A program made the translations under genes and the position numbers. A stretch of DNA of 64,000 nt from Armatimonadota bacterium (GTDB taxonomy: Bacteria > Armatimonadota > Zipacnadia > Zipacnadales > JABUFB01), in contig JABUFB010000003.1 of the NCBI GenBank assembly GCA_013314775.1, positions 170,622-234,621 on the forward strand. Reading direction: 5' to 3'. Position 1 is the stretch's first letter. Every line of letters begins with the position of its first letter. Below are positions 19,201 through 26,908 of this stretch, piece by piece. The notes beneath the pieces were generated by a model. It made no database searches. It saw only the letters and a program-made list of their open reading frames with translations, and was not told the origin of the DNA.

Positions 19201-20949
19201 AAAATCCTGGACGAGCCCACCGTGAACCCGGGCGTACTCGCGAACATCAGCGAGCAAGGCAAGGCGGAGTTCCAGCGCAGGTATGGGATCGAGTATTCCG
19301 CGGACTATGCAAAGAGCCAGGAGCCTTACGAACGCTGGGCATTTGCGGATTTCATGGGCGAGTATCTCGGCGAGGGCTACCGCCACAGCCGGGGAATTCT
19401 CGACGAGATGGACGCGGGGTTCGACCTGCTGCTCACATACATGGCCGCCGCGACAGGCTACCAGAGGCCGCTGAATTCCCAGCAGGACGGCCTCGACTGG
19501 ACCCGTCATGTGAGCTGGGCGGACTTCGACGTGTACCCCTACTTCTACCCGAAGTCCCAGCGCATCCGCATGGTTCAGGCGGGATTCTCCATGAGCTTCA
19601 TGCGCGACATCTCCCGGGCACGCAAGGTGCCGTGGGGCTTCTACGTGGAGCTGGATGACCGCAACTGGCCTTTCCAGAAGAACCCGCGACAGGCATCGGC
19701 CGAATGCGCTTTCACTGCGATTGCCCGCGGCGCCGACTATCTGAACAGCTTCATCAACACCGTCGCGACCACGGGCACCCAGTCCCGGCCGGAACGCTGG
19801 GAGGACGCCGGCAAGGCTTTCCGCATGATCCGCCGTATGGGCCCGATGCTCAAGCACATGCCCGCAGTGCGTGCGCGCCTCGCCCTGCTCTTCCCGAACT
19901 CCCAGCAAGCCATCGGTAACGGCTACGCCACGCCGGACTACGCCCTGGCCGCGATCCAGGGCGGCTTCGGCGAGTGCGACATCCACAATGAACAGGTGAT
20001 CGTGGAGACCGGCGAGATCCCGTATCCCGCGCTGGTGCTGCTCAAGGCCGAGTTCATCCACGAGAAGCTGGCGGAATTGCTGGAGCAATGGGTCAGGGCC
20101 GGCGGAGTGCTCATCTGCGACCGGTTGCCGACGCAGAGCCATCGGGGCGCACCGCCGGCGTGGAGTCTCCCCGCACAAGGCGACCCGCAGCCGGCCTGCG
20201 GGCCAATCCAGTGGTCCATGGCGTCATTAGGAGAGGGCAAGATCGTCTTCCTGCAGACCGATATCAACGAGGAATTCCGCAAGCTGGTGGAAGTGCGGAC
20301 TCCGGAACCGGCGGCCTGCAAAGCCTTCCGCGCCGGACTCGCGCAATTGCTGGACGGGATCGGGCTTGTCCCGAATGTGCGGGTAGAGTACTCGGAGACC
20401 CAGGATTCGGTGGACCTCGTGGAGGCCGGACTGCGTGGGGGAGAGCATGCTGCGCTTCTTCTCGTCGTCAATCACCAGCCCTCCGAACAGGAAGTGACTG
20501 TGACTCTGGACCGTGCCGATCTGCGGTGGTTGGTGGACATGGACAGCATGTCGCCCGTGACTGCCCAGGTGCAGGACGGCAAGACCCTCTTGCGCCTGAC
20601 CGTTCCCGCTCGCTGGGCGCGGGCTGTGGCGGGTTACAGGACGCGGCCTGCCGGTGTGCAACTGTCAATGCCCGGAGGGCGAGTGCAGCGCGAAGGAACT
20701 CTCTCCTACTCGGTGACTGTCGCCGGTGAGGGCCAGGAACCGGTGATGGGCGGAGTACTCATGGAGGCAGAAGTCACCGGACCGGATGGAAAGCCTGTCA
20801 GCCGGTTCGGCGGCAGCTTTGCGCCACTGAGCGGGACCCAGACGGTTCGCGTGCCTGTGCCGGTCAACGCTGCGCAGGGCAACTACGGGTTGACGATCCG
20901 GTTTCCCCAATGGGGCGCGACCAGCAGCACGAGCTTCCAGGTGGAGTGA
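16297..20949 (+). CDS. Very large secreted multi-domain GH42-like glycosidase
   Basis: 1550 residues starting at ATG 16297 (GGAGG six bases upstream), with a signal peptide ending TFAQ at 20. Residues 21-205 look like a carbohydrate-binding beta-sandwich. Residues 220-400 look like a glutamine-amidotransferase-like flavodoxin fold (VRVLLLKHRAAGYYG, then YDLIVLLSIDPF, then GSRLVVFGG). Residues 430-850 appear to be Ig-like beta domains. Residues 860-1180 form a TIM-barrel-like region (LIDHGFNTAAITG, SAKILDEPTVNPG, SWADFDVYPYFYPKSQ, ECAFTAIARGADYL) resembling GH42-type enzymes. A second flavodoxin-like domain at 1195-1330 is like the beta-galactosidase trimerisation domain, followed by a C-terminal beta-sandwich. 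The candidate acid/base is in LDEPT; the nucleophile is uncertain. Confidence 0.85.
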   Translation: MIRAMLILAGVLLMTPTFAQGNFVWTVDDFSSVDLSAWQSSMSPEYYRGGEGQKGLEIIDDPERGQVLRCDVRYVDDKASEPCFITRKLTPQPGKLDVVGVRFYAKFTEAAIAPEGGFRVRLRTSDTAFTDYDVQEQLGRPFPVGEWVAVNLETGIGPNVRNIWNDVFGTIREITFRLDDIDDRNAQFALLLDDVQLVMRQPAQEQSYEPKQSERPAHEGVRVLLLKHRAAGYYGLEEAIRQAYPEAQIDTCHYRGLHFEFFDFPQTREDVLAYDLIVLLSIDPFVMTWEQATWIADAVVSGSRLVVFGGPVTLNASRDFKAPLRAVLPVTFEPGAKALPINKPPVPGEPHYLNAGLDPAGLGTVTEMQDLRPIEGAAVPWTAGDRPLVITAPMGKGVSTVVNTWVHAANSATGDFFTSTLSDDFLRTLVRFGPESTTPAITDLKLPPLSVMGAAELTAVATVSGERREFPISIPAPKQAEEKYPFVIAASAPDGGREVRDFEITVLHPLDLRVLWTRGKYTFAPGSPVEFTVDTRRRDLARVSPGSGPRVDYSGGQFPVSVDNFVDPWVYQPGTETVMHNLAGAEDVRVQERTENLLPRWNVTGFAVCARPAENLRIGEDGRILRVERDIQANPGGKVRVQTRYEVLQDMRVSRLPLNVSFPVSNYAGLKYTATQEEGVREGVFPVDTTPGNLFSGHGLDMTIQTPDGPVALRVVEPGVRVWLRDLRQFDMTTYRLEIESPLEGKEARAGDTYTLTLEMSGPVTGATDLLAALQEMPHIQAELVDPTTGYRWDVPRVESETGARFAGSLPNLASGEYALEVTASVAGETVCTQRATCYVVDPLDLGDFFPLMSIVGVDGDGFWLDDAGIQARVEDLIDHGFNTAAITGTSSFQSDTPRNNQRLKGVAESYAQRRGMATTYEYSSFTDLNASGPPAVCPFDPGYRDHLRGRLEWQVDVGKRTPRLISAKILDEPTVNPGVLANISEQGKAEFQRRYGIEYSADYAKSQEPYERWAFADFMGEYLGEGYRHSRGILDEMDAGFDLLLTYMAAATGYQRPLNSQQDGLDWTRHVSWADFDVYPYFYPKSQRIRMVQAGFSMSFMRDISRARKVPWGFYVELDDRNWPFQKNPRQASAECAFTAIARGADYLNSFINTVATTGTQSRPERWEDAGKAFRMIRRMGPMLKHMPAVRARLALLFPNSQQAIGNGYATPDYALAAIQGGFGECDIHNEQVIVETGEIPYPALVLLKAEFIHEKLAELLEQWVRAGGVLICDRLPTQSHRGAPPAWSLPAQGDPQPACGPIQWSMASLGEGKIVFLQTDINEEFRKLVEVRTPEPAACKAFRAGLAQLLDGIGLVPNVRVEYSETQDSVDLVEAGLRGGEHAALLLVVNHQPSEQEVTVTLDRADLRWLVDMDSMSPVTAQVQDGKTLLRLTVPARWARAVAGYRTRPAGVQLSMPGGRVQREGTLSYSVTVAGEGQEPVMGGVLMEAEVTGPDGKPVSRFGGSFAPLSGTQTVRVPVPVNAAQGNYGLTIRFPQWGATSSTSFQVE

Positions 20950-20990
20950 GGGGTGACAGGGGCGGCAATTGCCACAGACCGCGCACCCGG

Positions 20991-21911
20991 CTACTGCGCC
21001 GGCCCTGGCGTGTCGTCGTCGACCAGGGCCATCCCGCGCCGGACCCGCATGCGCCACTTGTAGTACTCCGTGAAGGTCACGGGCAGCAGGTATGTGAGCC
21101 CGAACCCAAGCATGGCATAGCGTGCATAGTCGGCTGGTTCACTGTCACCGAGGATCGCTTTCAGGCCGATGCGCAGGCCGAGCAGGACCGTCACCGCCAC
21201 CAGCAGCTTGAAGGCCTGGGTGAGCCGCGGTGCGTGGGCGCTGTATCCACGTCTTTCCAGGAGAATGAACCCGATCCCGGCGCCCAGCAGCACTCCGGCG
21301 GAGCGCACGCAGGCCTCGACGCCCTGCCCGGCAATGTATGTCATCGCGGATGCCGCGACCACCAGAACCATGGAGTTCGCGGCCTCCAGCTTCCGTCCCG
21401 ACGCCTTCCACGCGCCCAAAACGAACAGGTAGGCGAGCAGAATCAGCCCGCCGATGATCAGTCCGCCGACAACATCAACCGGCCAGTGAACCCCGAGCCA
21501 CAGGCGCGAGAAGGCGATCCCAGCAATGAGCAGCAGTGCGGCGATGCGTCTGACGGGCGAGCCGGTGCGCAGGGCGATGACCCCCCAGACCACCGCGGCG
21601 TTCTGGGCGTGGCCGCTGGGAAAAGCCGGGCCGCCTGCGCTCTCGGGGTACAGGGCAGTAATCTGGTCCGGATAGGCCTCATAGGGGCGCACCGTTCCGA
21701 TGGACTGCTTGAGCAGACCATTGGAGAAAGAGGTGGCGAGAAACAGGATGATCAGATGAAAGCCAATCCGATGGCCCGCGCACAGGTAGACAAAAGCCAG
21801 CAACACCATGTAGGCCTCTTCCGACCCCAATCCTGACAGGCCGATGAACAGGTTGTCCAGGAAGGGGACTCGCAGGCTCTGCAACCACATCAGGAAGTCC
21901 AGGCTTGACAT
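20991..21911 (-). CDS. PAP2-family membrane phosphatase
   Basis: 306 residues from ATG 21911 (AAGGGC upstream); the frame is open further upstream but overlaps the divergent gene. The three phosphatase motifs are complete: K68-x6-R75-P76 (KQSIGTVRP), P98-S-G-H101 and S135-R-x5-H142-x3-D146. Six or more membrane helices flank them, and the active site faces outward. The family dephosphorylates lipid phosphates such as undecaprenyl pyrophosphate or phosphatidic acid. The C-terminal half (residues 165-300) is an extra membrane region with about four helices, longer than a minimal PAP2 protein. It converges with the GH42-like gene. Confidence 0.92.
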   Translation of the reverse strand: MSSLDFLMWLQSLRVPFLDNLFIGLSGLGSEEAYMVLLAFVYLCAGHRIGFHLIILFLATSFSNGLLKQSIGTVRPYEAYPDQITALYPESAGGPAFPSGHAQNAAVVWGVIALRTGSPVRRIAALLLIAGIAFSRLWLGVHWPVDVVGGLIIGGLILLAYLFVLGAWKASGRKLEAANSMVLVVAASAMTYIAGQGVEACVRSAGVLLGAGIGFILLERRGYSAHAPRLTQAFKLLVAVTVLLGLRIGLKAILGDSEPADYARYAMLGFGLTYLLPVTFTEYYKWRMRVRRGMALVDDDTPGPAQ

Positions 21912-22011
21912 GGCTTGCCCTTCTGTCTGAAACTCAGATACCTGTTGAAGAAGGGTTCGCCGCAGCCCAAGCAGTACCTGCCGCCAGCAAACCAACCGGG
22001 GGAGCATGCTG

Positions 22012-23550
22012 ATGGGGCTCACGAAAGACCAGATATTGGCCGATCTGAGGGCGCTCGGTGTTAGCGAAGGCATGGTGCTCATGGCCCACTCATCCCTGTC
22101 CGCACTTGGACGGGTCGAGGGTGGCGCCGAGACCGTCATCGAGGCACTCGCGGAAGCCGTCGGCCCAACCGGGACCCTCTGTATGCCTGCGATGTCCGGC
22201 GAGCAGCCCTTCCGGGTGGAGTCTTCACCCTCCAACGTGGGGAAGGTCACCGAGCGGTTCCGCTCCTGGCCCGGCGTCAAGCGCAGCATTCATCCGACCC
22301 ATTCCGTCTGCTGCCTAGGCCCGAAGGCCGACGAGATCATGGCGGGGCACATCGACCAGCCTACCGCACTGGGTCCGGAGTGCCCCTGGGCGCGCATCGC
22401 GAGAATGGAAAACGGTTACATCCTCCTCCTTGGCTGTGACCAGGACCGCTGCACACTCCTGCACTGCGCCGAGGAAGCCGTAGATGCGCCGTACCTGAAC
22501 ACCATCAGCCGGGACTATGTCGATGAATCAGGTGAGGTTCAGACCAAGATCCTGCACAAGTTCCCCGGGCCGCACCGGGACTTTATCGGTCTGAATCCCA
22601 TCCTGCGCCGCGCGGGAGTGCTCAAGATCGGGAAGGTGGGCCGGGCGCTTGCAACGCTCATGCCCGCGGGCAAGCTGCTGCAGGTCGCCATCGAGGCCCT
22701 GCGCGACGACCCGGCCGCGGTACTGTGCGACAACCCGAACTGCGCTGACTGTGTGCGCCAAAGGGCCGCGATCAAGCGACACCGTCTGGCCCAGGAGAGC
22801 TTCACTCTATCGGCTGTGCTGGACGAGCTCACGGTGAACCTGGACCGACTCGGCGATGCGCTGCAGACACTCACAGCCCACGGCATAGGCTACATCGAGC
22901 TTGGCCCGGCGACATCCGGTATGATCGGCTCCATGGCGCCCGAGCAGATCGAGCGCATTTCCGGTGAGATCGCCGCACGGTCGATGAGCGTCAGCATGGT
23001 CTCGTGCTCGGGGCCGCTGTCCCTCAACGAGAACGTGCGCCAGGCCATGGTGCTTGCGAAGGCTCTGAACTGCGGTTTCGTCAAGCTGCCGCCGCTCTTC
23101 GCCGACAGCCACCTTTCGGTGGAAGAGCTTCCCGCGCTGGTTTTCGAGGCCGGTGAGAACGGGATCAGCCTGGTGGTCGAGAACCAGCTTGGCGGCCTGT
23201 GCGAAACGAAGACGGGCTGCGAGGAGTTCTTCGCAGCCAACAACGGCGTGCTGCTGGCCTTCAACCCGGCCCATTTCGCCCACGCCGGCGAGCACCCGTT
23301 CCTGAACACCTTTTACAAGGGCCGTCTGAAGCACGTGATACGGCAGCTCTATGTGACCGACGGCTGTCATCCGGGCGGCGAACAGTTTACGCTGCCCGGC
23401 CAAGGCAACGGAGAGGTCAAGGAATTGATCTCGATCCTGCGCTGCCGCGGCTTCGACGGATTCCTGTGCCTCAAAATGGGCGACCGCACCGGACGGGAGG
23501 CCTTCAACGCACAGGCGGATGCATTCTGGAGGCTGCTGGAGAACCTGTGA
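22012..23550 (+). CDS. AAC(3)-family acetyltransferase fused to a sugar-isomerase-like TIM barrel
   Basis: I choose ATG 22012 (GGGGGA eight bases upstream); ATG 22006 lies too close to that site. Residues 1-260 are an AAC(3)/YokD-type N-acetyltransferase: MVLMAHSSLSALGRV, IHPTHSVCCLGPKA, LGPECPWARI and the Cys cluster LCDNPNCADCVRQR. Residues 268-512 fold like an AP-endonuclease-2/xylose-isomerase barrel (GIGYIELGPATSG, ISLVVENQLGG, HVIRQLYVTDG, GFDGFLCLKMG). Two expected metal ligands are altered: Asn in LAFNPAHF where Asp is usual, and Lys in LCLKM where the last strand normally ends in Glu. The reaction is unknown. An acetyl-amino-sugar role is plausible but is inference; antibiotic resistance should not be assumed. 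Confidence 0.88.
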   Translation: MGLTKDQILADLRALGVSEGMVLMAHSSLSALGRVEGGAETVIEALAEAVGPTGTLCMPAMSGEQPFRVESSPSNVGKVTERFRSWPGVKRSIHPTHSVCCLGPKADEIMAGHIDQPTALGPECPWARIARMENGYILLLGCDQDRCTLLHCAEEAVDAPYLNTISRDYVDESGEVQTKILHKFPGPHRDFIGLNPILRRAGVLKIGKVGRALATLMPAGKLLQVAIEALRDDPAAVLCDNPNCADCVRQRAAIKRHRLAQESFTLSAVLDELTVNLDRLGDALQTLTAHGIGYIELGPATSGMIGSMAPEQIERISGEIAARSMSVSMVSCSGPLSLNENVRQAMVLAKALNCGFVKLPPLFADSHLSVEELPALVFEAGENGISLVVENQLGGLCETKTGCEEFFAANNGVLLAFNPAHFAHAGEHPFLNTFYKGRLKHVIRQLYVTDGCHPGGEQFTLPGQGNGEVKELISILRCRGFDGFLCLKMGDRTGREAFNAQADAFWRLLENL

Positions 23551-23566
23551 TAGGGACGTTGCACTG

Positions 23567-25285
23567 ATGCGTGTATTCCTCGCGGTAGCCGCCTGCCTGT
23601 CTCTCTCGGTGGCGGCCTTTGCGCAACCCGGCGGGCCGGATGTAGACAAGCGGCAGGTGTCGGTGGAGGCGGTCAACCGCCCGCTCACCGATGTCCTGGC
23701 GGATCTCGGCCGCCAGATCGGCGCAGGGATCATCGGCCAGGGCACTGACGCCACGCTGGTCACTCTCTCCCTGTCCAACACGCCTTTCCGGGATTGCATG
23801 GACCTTCTCGCAGACACTTTCTCGCTTATCGCCGGGTGGGAGGGAAATGCGCTGGTAGCGCGCTCCATGACCCATGCGGTGCAGGCGGTTGACCGGCGTC
23901 TGGCCGAAGGCCAGATCGACGCTCTCGCCACTCTCATGCCTGCCGCAAGTGGGCAGGTGCCTCTGTATGGGTCGGACGACCTGCGCAAGCAACTGGCTGG
24001 GAAGCTCCAGCAGATCGTCTCCGAACGCACCCGGGAGTGGCTGGCGCTGGGCGACATGGACCCCGATCTCGCCCTTATGATGGCGTCGATCCCGTTGCAG
24101 GACCCCAAGCTGCGGCCGGCCCTGGTATGCCTGGGTGTGCGCGGGCTGGTGCGCGACGGTCGGGTTGACGCGGCTCTCGAAGCCTGGAATCTCTACCTGC
24201 GCGGCGATCGATCCCCCGCAACGGCCACGGCGTGGGCTGAACTGTTCTTCGCGCTGCACTACAGTTCGTCCCCGTACGCCGTTGCCTTCTGGCAGCAGTC
24301 CTTCAGTCCCGACCGGGTGGCGGATGTGTTGGGCCAGTACTGGTCCGAGAAGCGCTACCAGGACGGCCTGCATTTCGCGCGCCTGAATCTGCGCTATGCG
24401 ACGGGAACCGGACGCGCCGCGGAGGCCGCTCGATTAGAGCAGATCATTGCGGCAACTCTCGGCCAGGTGCGCACCATCGACGTCACCTGCGCCGTGGATG
24501 CCGACGCCCTCACCGACCCGCGCACGGAGAACAAAGTGCGGGTGCGGGTTGGGAAGCTTTCCGAAGTGTTCGAGCGCGAGTTCGGCATCCGCTTCCGGGT
24601 TACCGACATGATCGCGTGGAACCCGCCCTCGAACAACGGCTTCGAGCCCCAGTACGTCGCCCTCAAGCAGGCCCTCGGAACCCGCAGACCCGAGCTCACC
24701 CTCGGGTTCATCCTGGAAGTCTTTCAGATGCACCCGTCGCAGTTCCAGCCCATGCACAAGCACCTGTGGATCGGCTACGGCTGCCCGCATGTGGGCGCAT
24801 ACCTGCTCACCCGGGACTTCTCCTTCGAGTACATCACCGCTAATGAAGCGCTGGAGTGGACCTTCAAGCCGGGCGCGGTGGAAGAGACCCTGGTACATGA
24901 AATGGCCCATATGTTCGGCGCGCTGCACGTGGATGACCCCACATCGGTCATGCGCCCCACCTCCAACAGCCGCGTGGAATGGTCCTTCGACGACGTGAAC
25001 CGCCAGATCATCATGGCCGGGAAGTGGCGCGACTTCTCGAGGGGCGTCGATTCCCTGGATATCCCTGAGCTGCTTACCACCATCGACCGATACCACGCGC
25101 TGGCCGGTCAATCCGCGACGCCCAATGGCGCGGTGCAGGAGATCGCGCGCTGCCACCTGGCCCTGGCGAAGCTCTACTCGGCGCGGCGCGAGCCACTCAT
25201 GGCCCGGGAACACCTGCAGGAGGTCCTGGCCATCGGCGAACCCAAGGACGTGCTGGTCGAGGCCCAGGCGATGTTCGCGGGCTAG
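23567..25285 (+). CDS. Secreted metzincin-type zinc metalloprotease with STN-like N-terminal domain
   Basis: ATG 23567 gives a clean signal peptide (MRVFLAVAACLSLSVAAFAQ); an in-frame upstream ATG would overlap the preceding gene. 572 residues. Residues 25-95 (VSVEAVNRPLTDVLADLGRQ, then LVTLSLSNTPFRDCMDLL) resemble the secretin/TonB short N-terminal (STN) fold. Residues 120-290 are helical. The protease signature is HEMAHMFGALH: H444, E445, H448 and H454, with a likely Met-turn SVMRP at about 462-466. This is the long metzincin zinc site (HExxHxxGxxH). The C-terminal 90 residues are TPR-like helices. Substrates are unknown. It is 16 bases behind the fusion gene. Confidence 0.87.
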   Translation: MRVFLAVAACLSLSVAAFAQPGGPDVDKRQVSVEAVNRPLTDVLADLGRQIGAGIIGQGTDATLVTLSLSNTPFRDCMDLLADTFSLIAGWEGNALVARSMTHAVQAVDRRLAEGQIDALATLMPAASGQVPLYGSDDLRKQLAGKLQQIVSERTREWLALGDMDPDLALMMASIPLQDPKLRPALVCLGVRGLVRDGRVDAALEAWNLYLRGDRSPATATAWAELFFALHYSSSPYAVAFWQQSFSPDRVADVLGQYWSEKRYQDGLHFARLNLRYATGTGRAAEAARLEQIIAATLGQVRTIDVTCAVDADALTDPRTENKVRVRVGKLSEVFEREFGIRFRVTDMIAWNPPSNNGFEPQYVALKQALGTRRPELTLGFILEVFQMHPSQFQPMHKHLWIGYGCPHVGAYLLTRDFSFEYITANEALEWTFKPGAVEETLVHEMAHMFGALHVDDPTSVMRPTSNSRVEWSFDDVNRQIIMAGKWRDFSRGVDSLDIPELLTTIDRYHALAGQSATPNGAVQEIARCHLALAKLYSARREPLMAREHLQEVLAIGEPKDVLVEAQAMFAG

Positions 25286-25346
25286 ACTGCTGCGGCCGCC
25301 CAATACTGTCCCACACGGACCATCTCGCCGATTCGGAGGCCGCGAC

Positions 25347-25916
25347 ATGGAAACGAATCCCAAGTTCACGCTGAACAAGTACCTGATACACCAGAAGATC
25401 CTCTCCCTGGGCACATACTACGTCTATGACGAGATGCAGCGCCCCCTGTTCTTCGTGGTGCGGCCGGCGCTAAAGCTCAAGGCCCACGTCTCCATCTACG
25501 ACGACGACACCAAGGCGAACAAGCTCCTGGAACTGCGCCAGGACAAGATCATCGCCATCAACCAGATGTTCACCCTCCTGTCTCCCGATGGCGCAACCAT
25601 TGCTGTCTTCGAGCGCCAGGGGCTCTTCTCCATGCTTCGGCGCACCTGGAAGATCACCGGGCCCGACGGCCGACTGATCGCCATCGCGCAGGAGGACTCC
25701 TGGGCGAAGGCGATCATCCGCCGCTTCCTCACCGACTGGATCCGCACCGACTTCGAGGTCGTCCTGGCCGACGGGACGAAGGTGGGATACTTCCACCGGC
25801 AGTTCACGATCGGCGACAAGTACTCCCTGGATCTGAGCGCGGATCCGGGCAGGCGTCTTGACCGCCGAATCGCCGTTGGGTTAGCAATCCTCCTCGATAC
25901 TGCAGAAGCCCGCTGA
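25347..25916 (+). CDS. LURP-one-related / scramblase-like protein
   Basis: 189 residues from ATG 25347 (CGGAGG seven bases upstream). The sequence is a string of amphipathic beta strands with the LURP-one/DUF567 pattern: YLIHQKILSLGTYYVYDE, HVSIYDDDTKANKLLEL, AIAVFERQG-like TIAVFERQGLFSMLRRTW, TDFEVVLADGTKVGYF. This barrel family includes phospholipid scramblases and plant LURP1-like proteins; bacterial functions are undefined. The short hydrophobic tail (IAVGLAILLDTA) could be the central C-terminal helix of the barrel. It has no signal peptide. Confidence 0.85.
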   Translation: METNPKFTLNKYLIHQKILSLGTYYVYDEMQRPLFFVVRPALKLKAHVSIYDDDTKANKLLELRQDKIIAINQMFTLLSPDGATIAVFERQGLFSMLRRTWKITGPDGRLIAIAQEDSWAKAIIRRFLTDWIRTDFEVVLADGTKVGYFHRQFTIGDKYSLDLSADPGRRLDRRIAVGLAILLDTAEAR

Positions 25917-25977
25917 AATGATCGCCTGCGTGCAGCGCCGCGCCACCGTCGGCTGCCTCGAAAAAAACCTGGAAACA

Positions 25978-25993
25978 GGAAGGAACTCGTAAG
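25978..25993 (+). promoter_or_regulatory. Conserved leader element before pseudopilin 2
   Basis: GGAAGGAACTCGTAAG lies 50 bases upstream of the TTG start at 26044. The same 16-mer with one change occurs at the same distance before pseudopilin 3. Both leaders also share an ACATCCT box and an AGAGGTGAC ribosome-binding region. Function unknown. Confidence 0.5.
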
Positions 25994-26043
25994 AACACGC
26001 GGAATATAGAGGAACATCCTATCCACAAGAGAGGTGACGGGAT

Positions 26044-26730
26044 TTGCGCAAGACAGGCGGTTTTACGTTGATCGAGCTCTTGGTTGTGATCGCGATCATC
26101 GCGATCCTGGCCGCCATTCTGTTCCCGGTGTTCGCAAGAGCACGCGAGAAGGCGCGCCAGGCAAGTTGTCAGTCGAATATCAAACAGATCATGCTCGCCT
26201 GCATCATGTACAAGACCGACTACGACGGCCGCTTCCCGCAGAACTGCACCTCCTCGTCCACCACGGGTTGTGTTGCGCCGGGTTGGGACTGGCGAGAAGT
26301 CACCCAGCCCTACGCCAAGAACTGGCAGCTCTATATCTGTCCCTCGACCGAAGAGATTTCCCGGCCCTGTATGCTCAGCATCCCGCGCAGTTTCGCAGGG
26401 CAAAACCTCGGCGGGTACGGCGCGAACGCCGGCCGCCCGGGCGTCATCGGTCAGATCGGCAATGGCCCCTTCGGCAATAGCTATCACCGACCAGCCCCGA
26501 AGGAGTCCAAGTTCCAAACTCCGGCCGAACTCATCGCCATCGTGGAGACTGCAGTGCACTGCCACATGGTCTGCGGCGTGGGGCACATGGGCACTGACAC
26601 CGGGTCCACCACCGGCTGGGATGCCCGACGCTTTGACCACAATGACGGCATGAACTGCGGCTACTATGACGGCCACGTCAAGTTCCACAAGCGACAGTTC
26701 ACCGCCGCCGAAATGGGCACGGATCTCTAA
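26044..26730 (+). CDS. Type IV pseudopilin-like secreted protein with H-X9-DG motif (copy 2)
   Basis: 228 residues. The start is TTG 26044 (AGAGGTGAC upstream); the only nearby GTG is out of frame. The leader [20 protein letters not shown] has Gly-Phe cleavage and Glu+5. [16 protein letters not shown] follows, and [16 protein letters not shown] is the C-terminal H-X9-DG motif. Between them the globular head is unrelated in detail to copies 1 and 3 (Cys-rich, [10 protein letters not shown]). The protein is expected to be exported and processed like a minor pilin. It is followed by a hairpin at 26760 and copy 3. Confidence 0.92.
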   Translation: MRKTGGFTLIELLVVIAIIAILAAILFPVFARAREKARQASCQSNIKQIMLACIMYKTDYDGRFPQNCTSSSTTGCVAPGWDWREVTQPYAKNWQLYICPSTEEISRPCMLSIPRSFAGQNLGGYGANAGRPGVIGQIGNGPFGNSYHRPAPKESKFQTPAELIAIVETAVHCHMVCGVGHMGTDTGSTTGWDARRFDHNDGMNCGYYDGHVKFHKRQFTAAEMGTDL

Positions 26731-26759
26731 TCCAGACAGGCTCCACTTGCGCTACTTGC

Positions 26760-26788
26760 AGAGCCCCGGCACCCAAGGCCGGGGCTCT
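26760..26788 (+). terminator. Hairpin between pseudopilins 2 and 3
   Basis: A perfect 11-bp stem (AGAGCCCCGGC with its complement) and a 7-base loop lie 29 bases after the stop. No real T-tract follows, so termination may be partial. Confidence 0.65.
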
Positions 26789-26843
26789 CACTTTCAGCGC
26801 CCGTTAGAACCGGCAGAATATCGTCGAAATTGTCGTAACAAGG

Positions 26844-26859
26844 GGAAGGAACTCGCAAG
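26844..26859 (+). promoter_or_regulatory. Conserved leader element before pseudopilin 3
   Basis: GGAAGGAACTCGCAAG lies 49 bases before the TTG start at 26909. It differs by one base from the element at 25978 and has nearly the same spacing. Probably a shared control or mRNA leader element. Confidence 0.5.
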
Positions 26860-26908
26860 GCCCACGTCGAAGGTAAGCATTACATCCTTCAGGAAAGAGG
26901 TGACCGGC

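Noticed and set aside
22012-22790. Aminoglycoside resistance gene
   Set aside because: Chromosomal AAC(3)-like proteins of this type often have no resistance role, and the fusion argues for metabolism.
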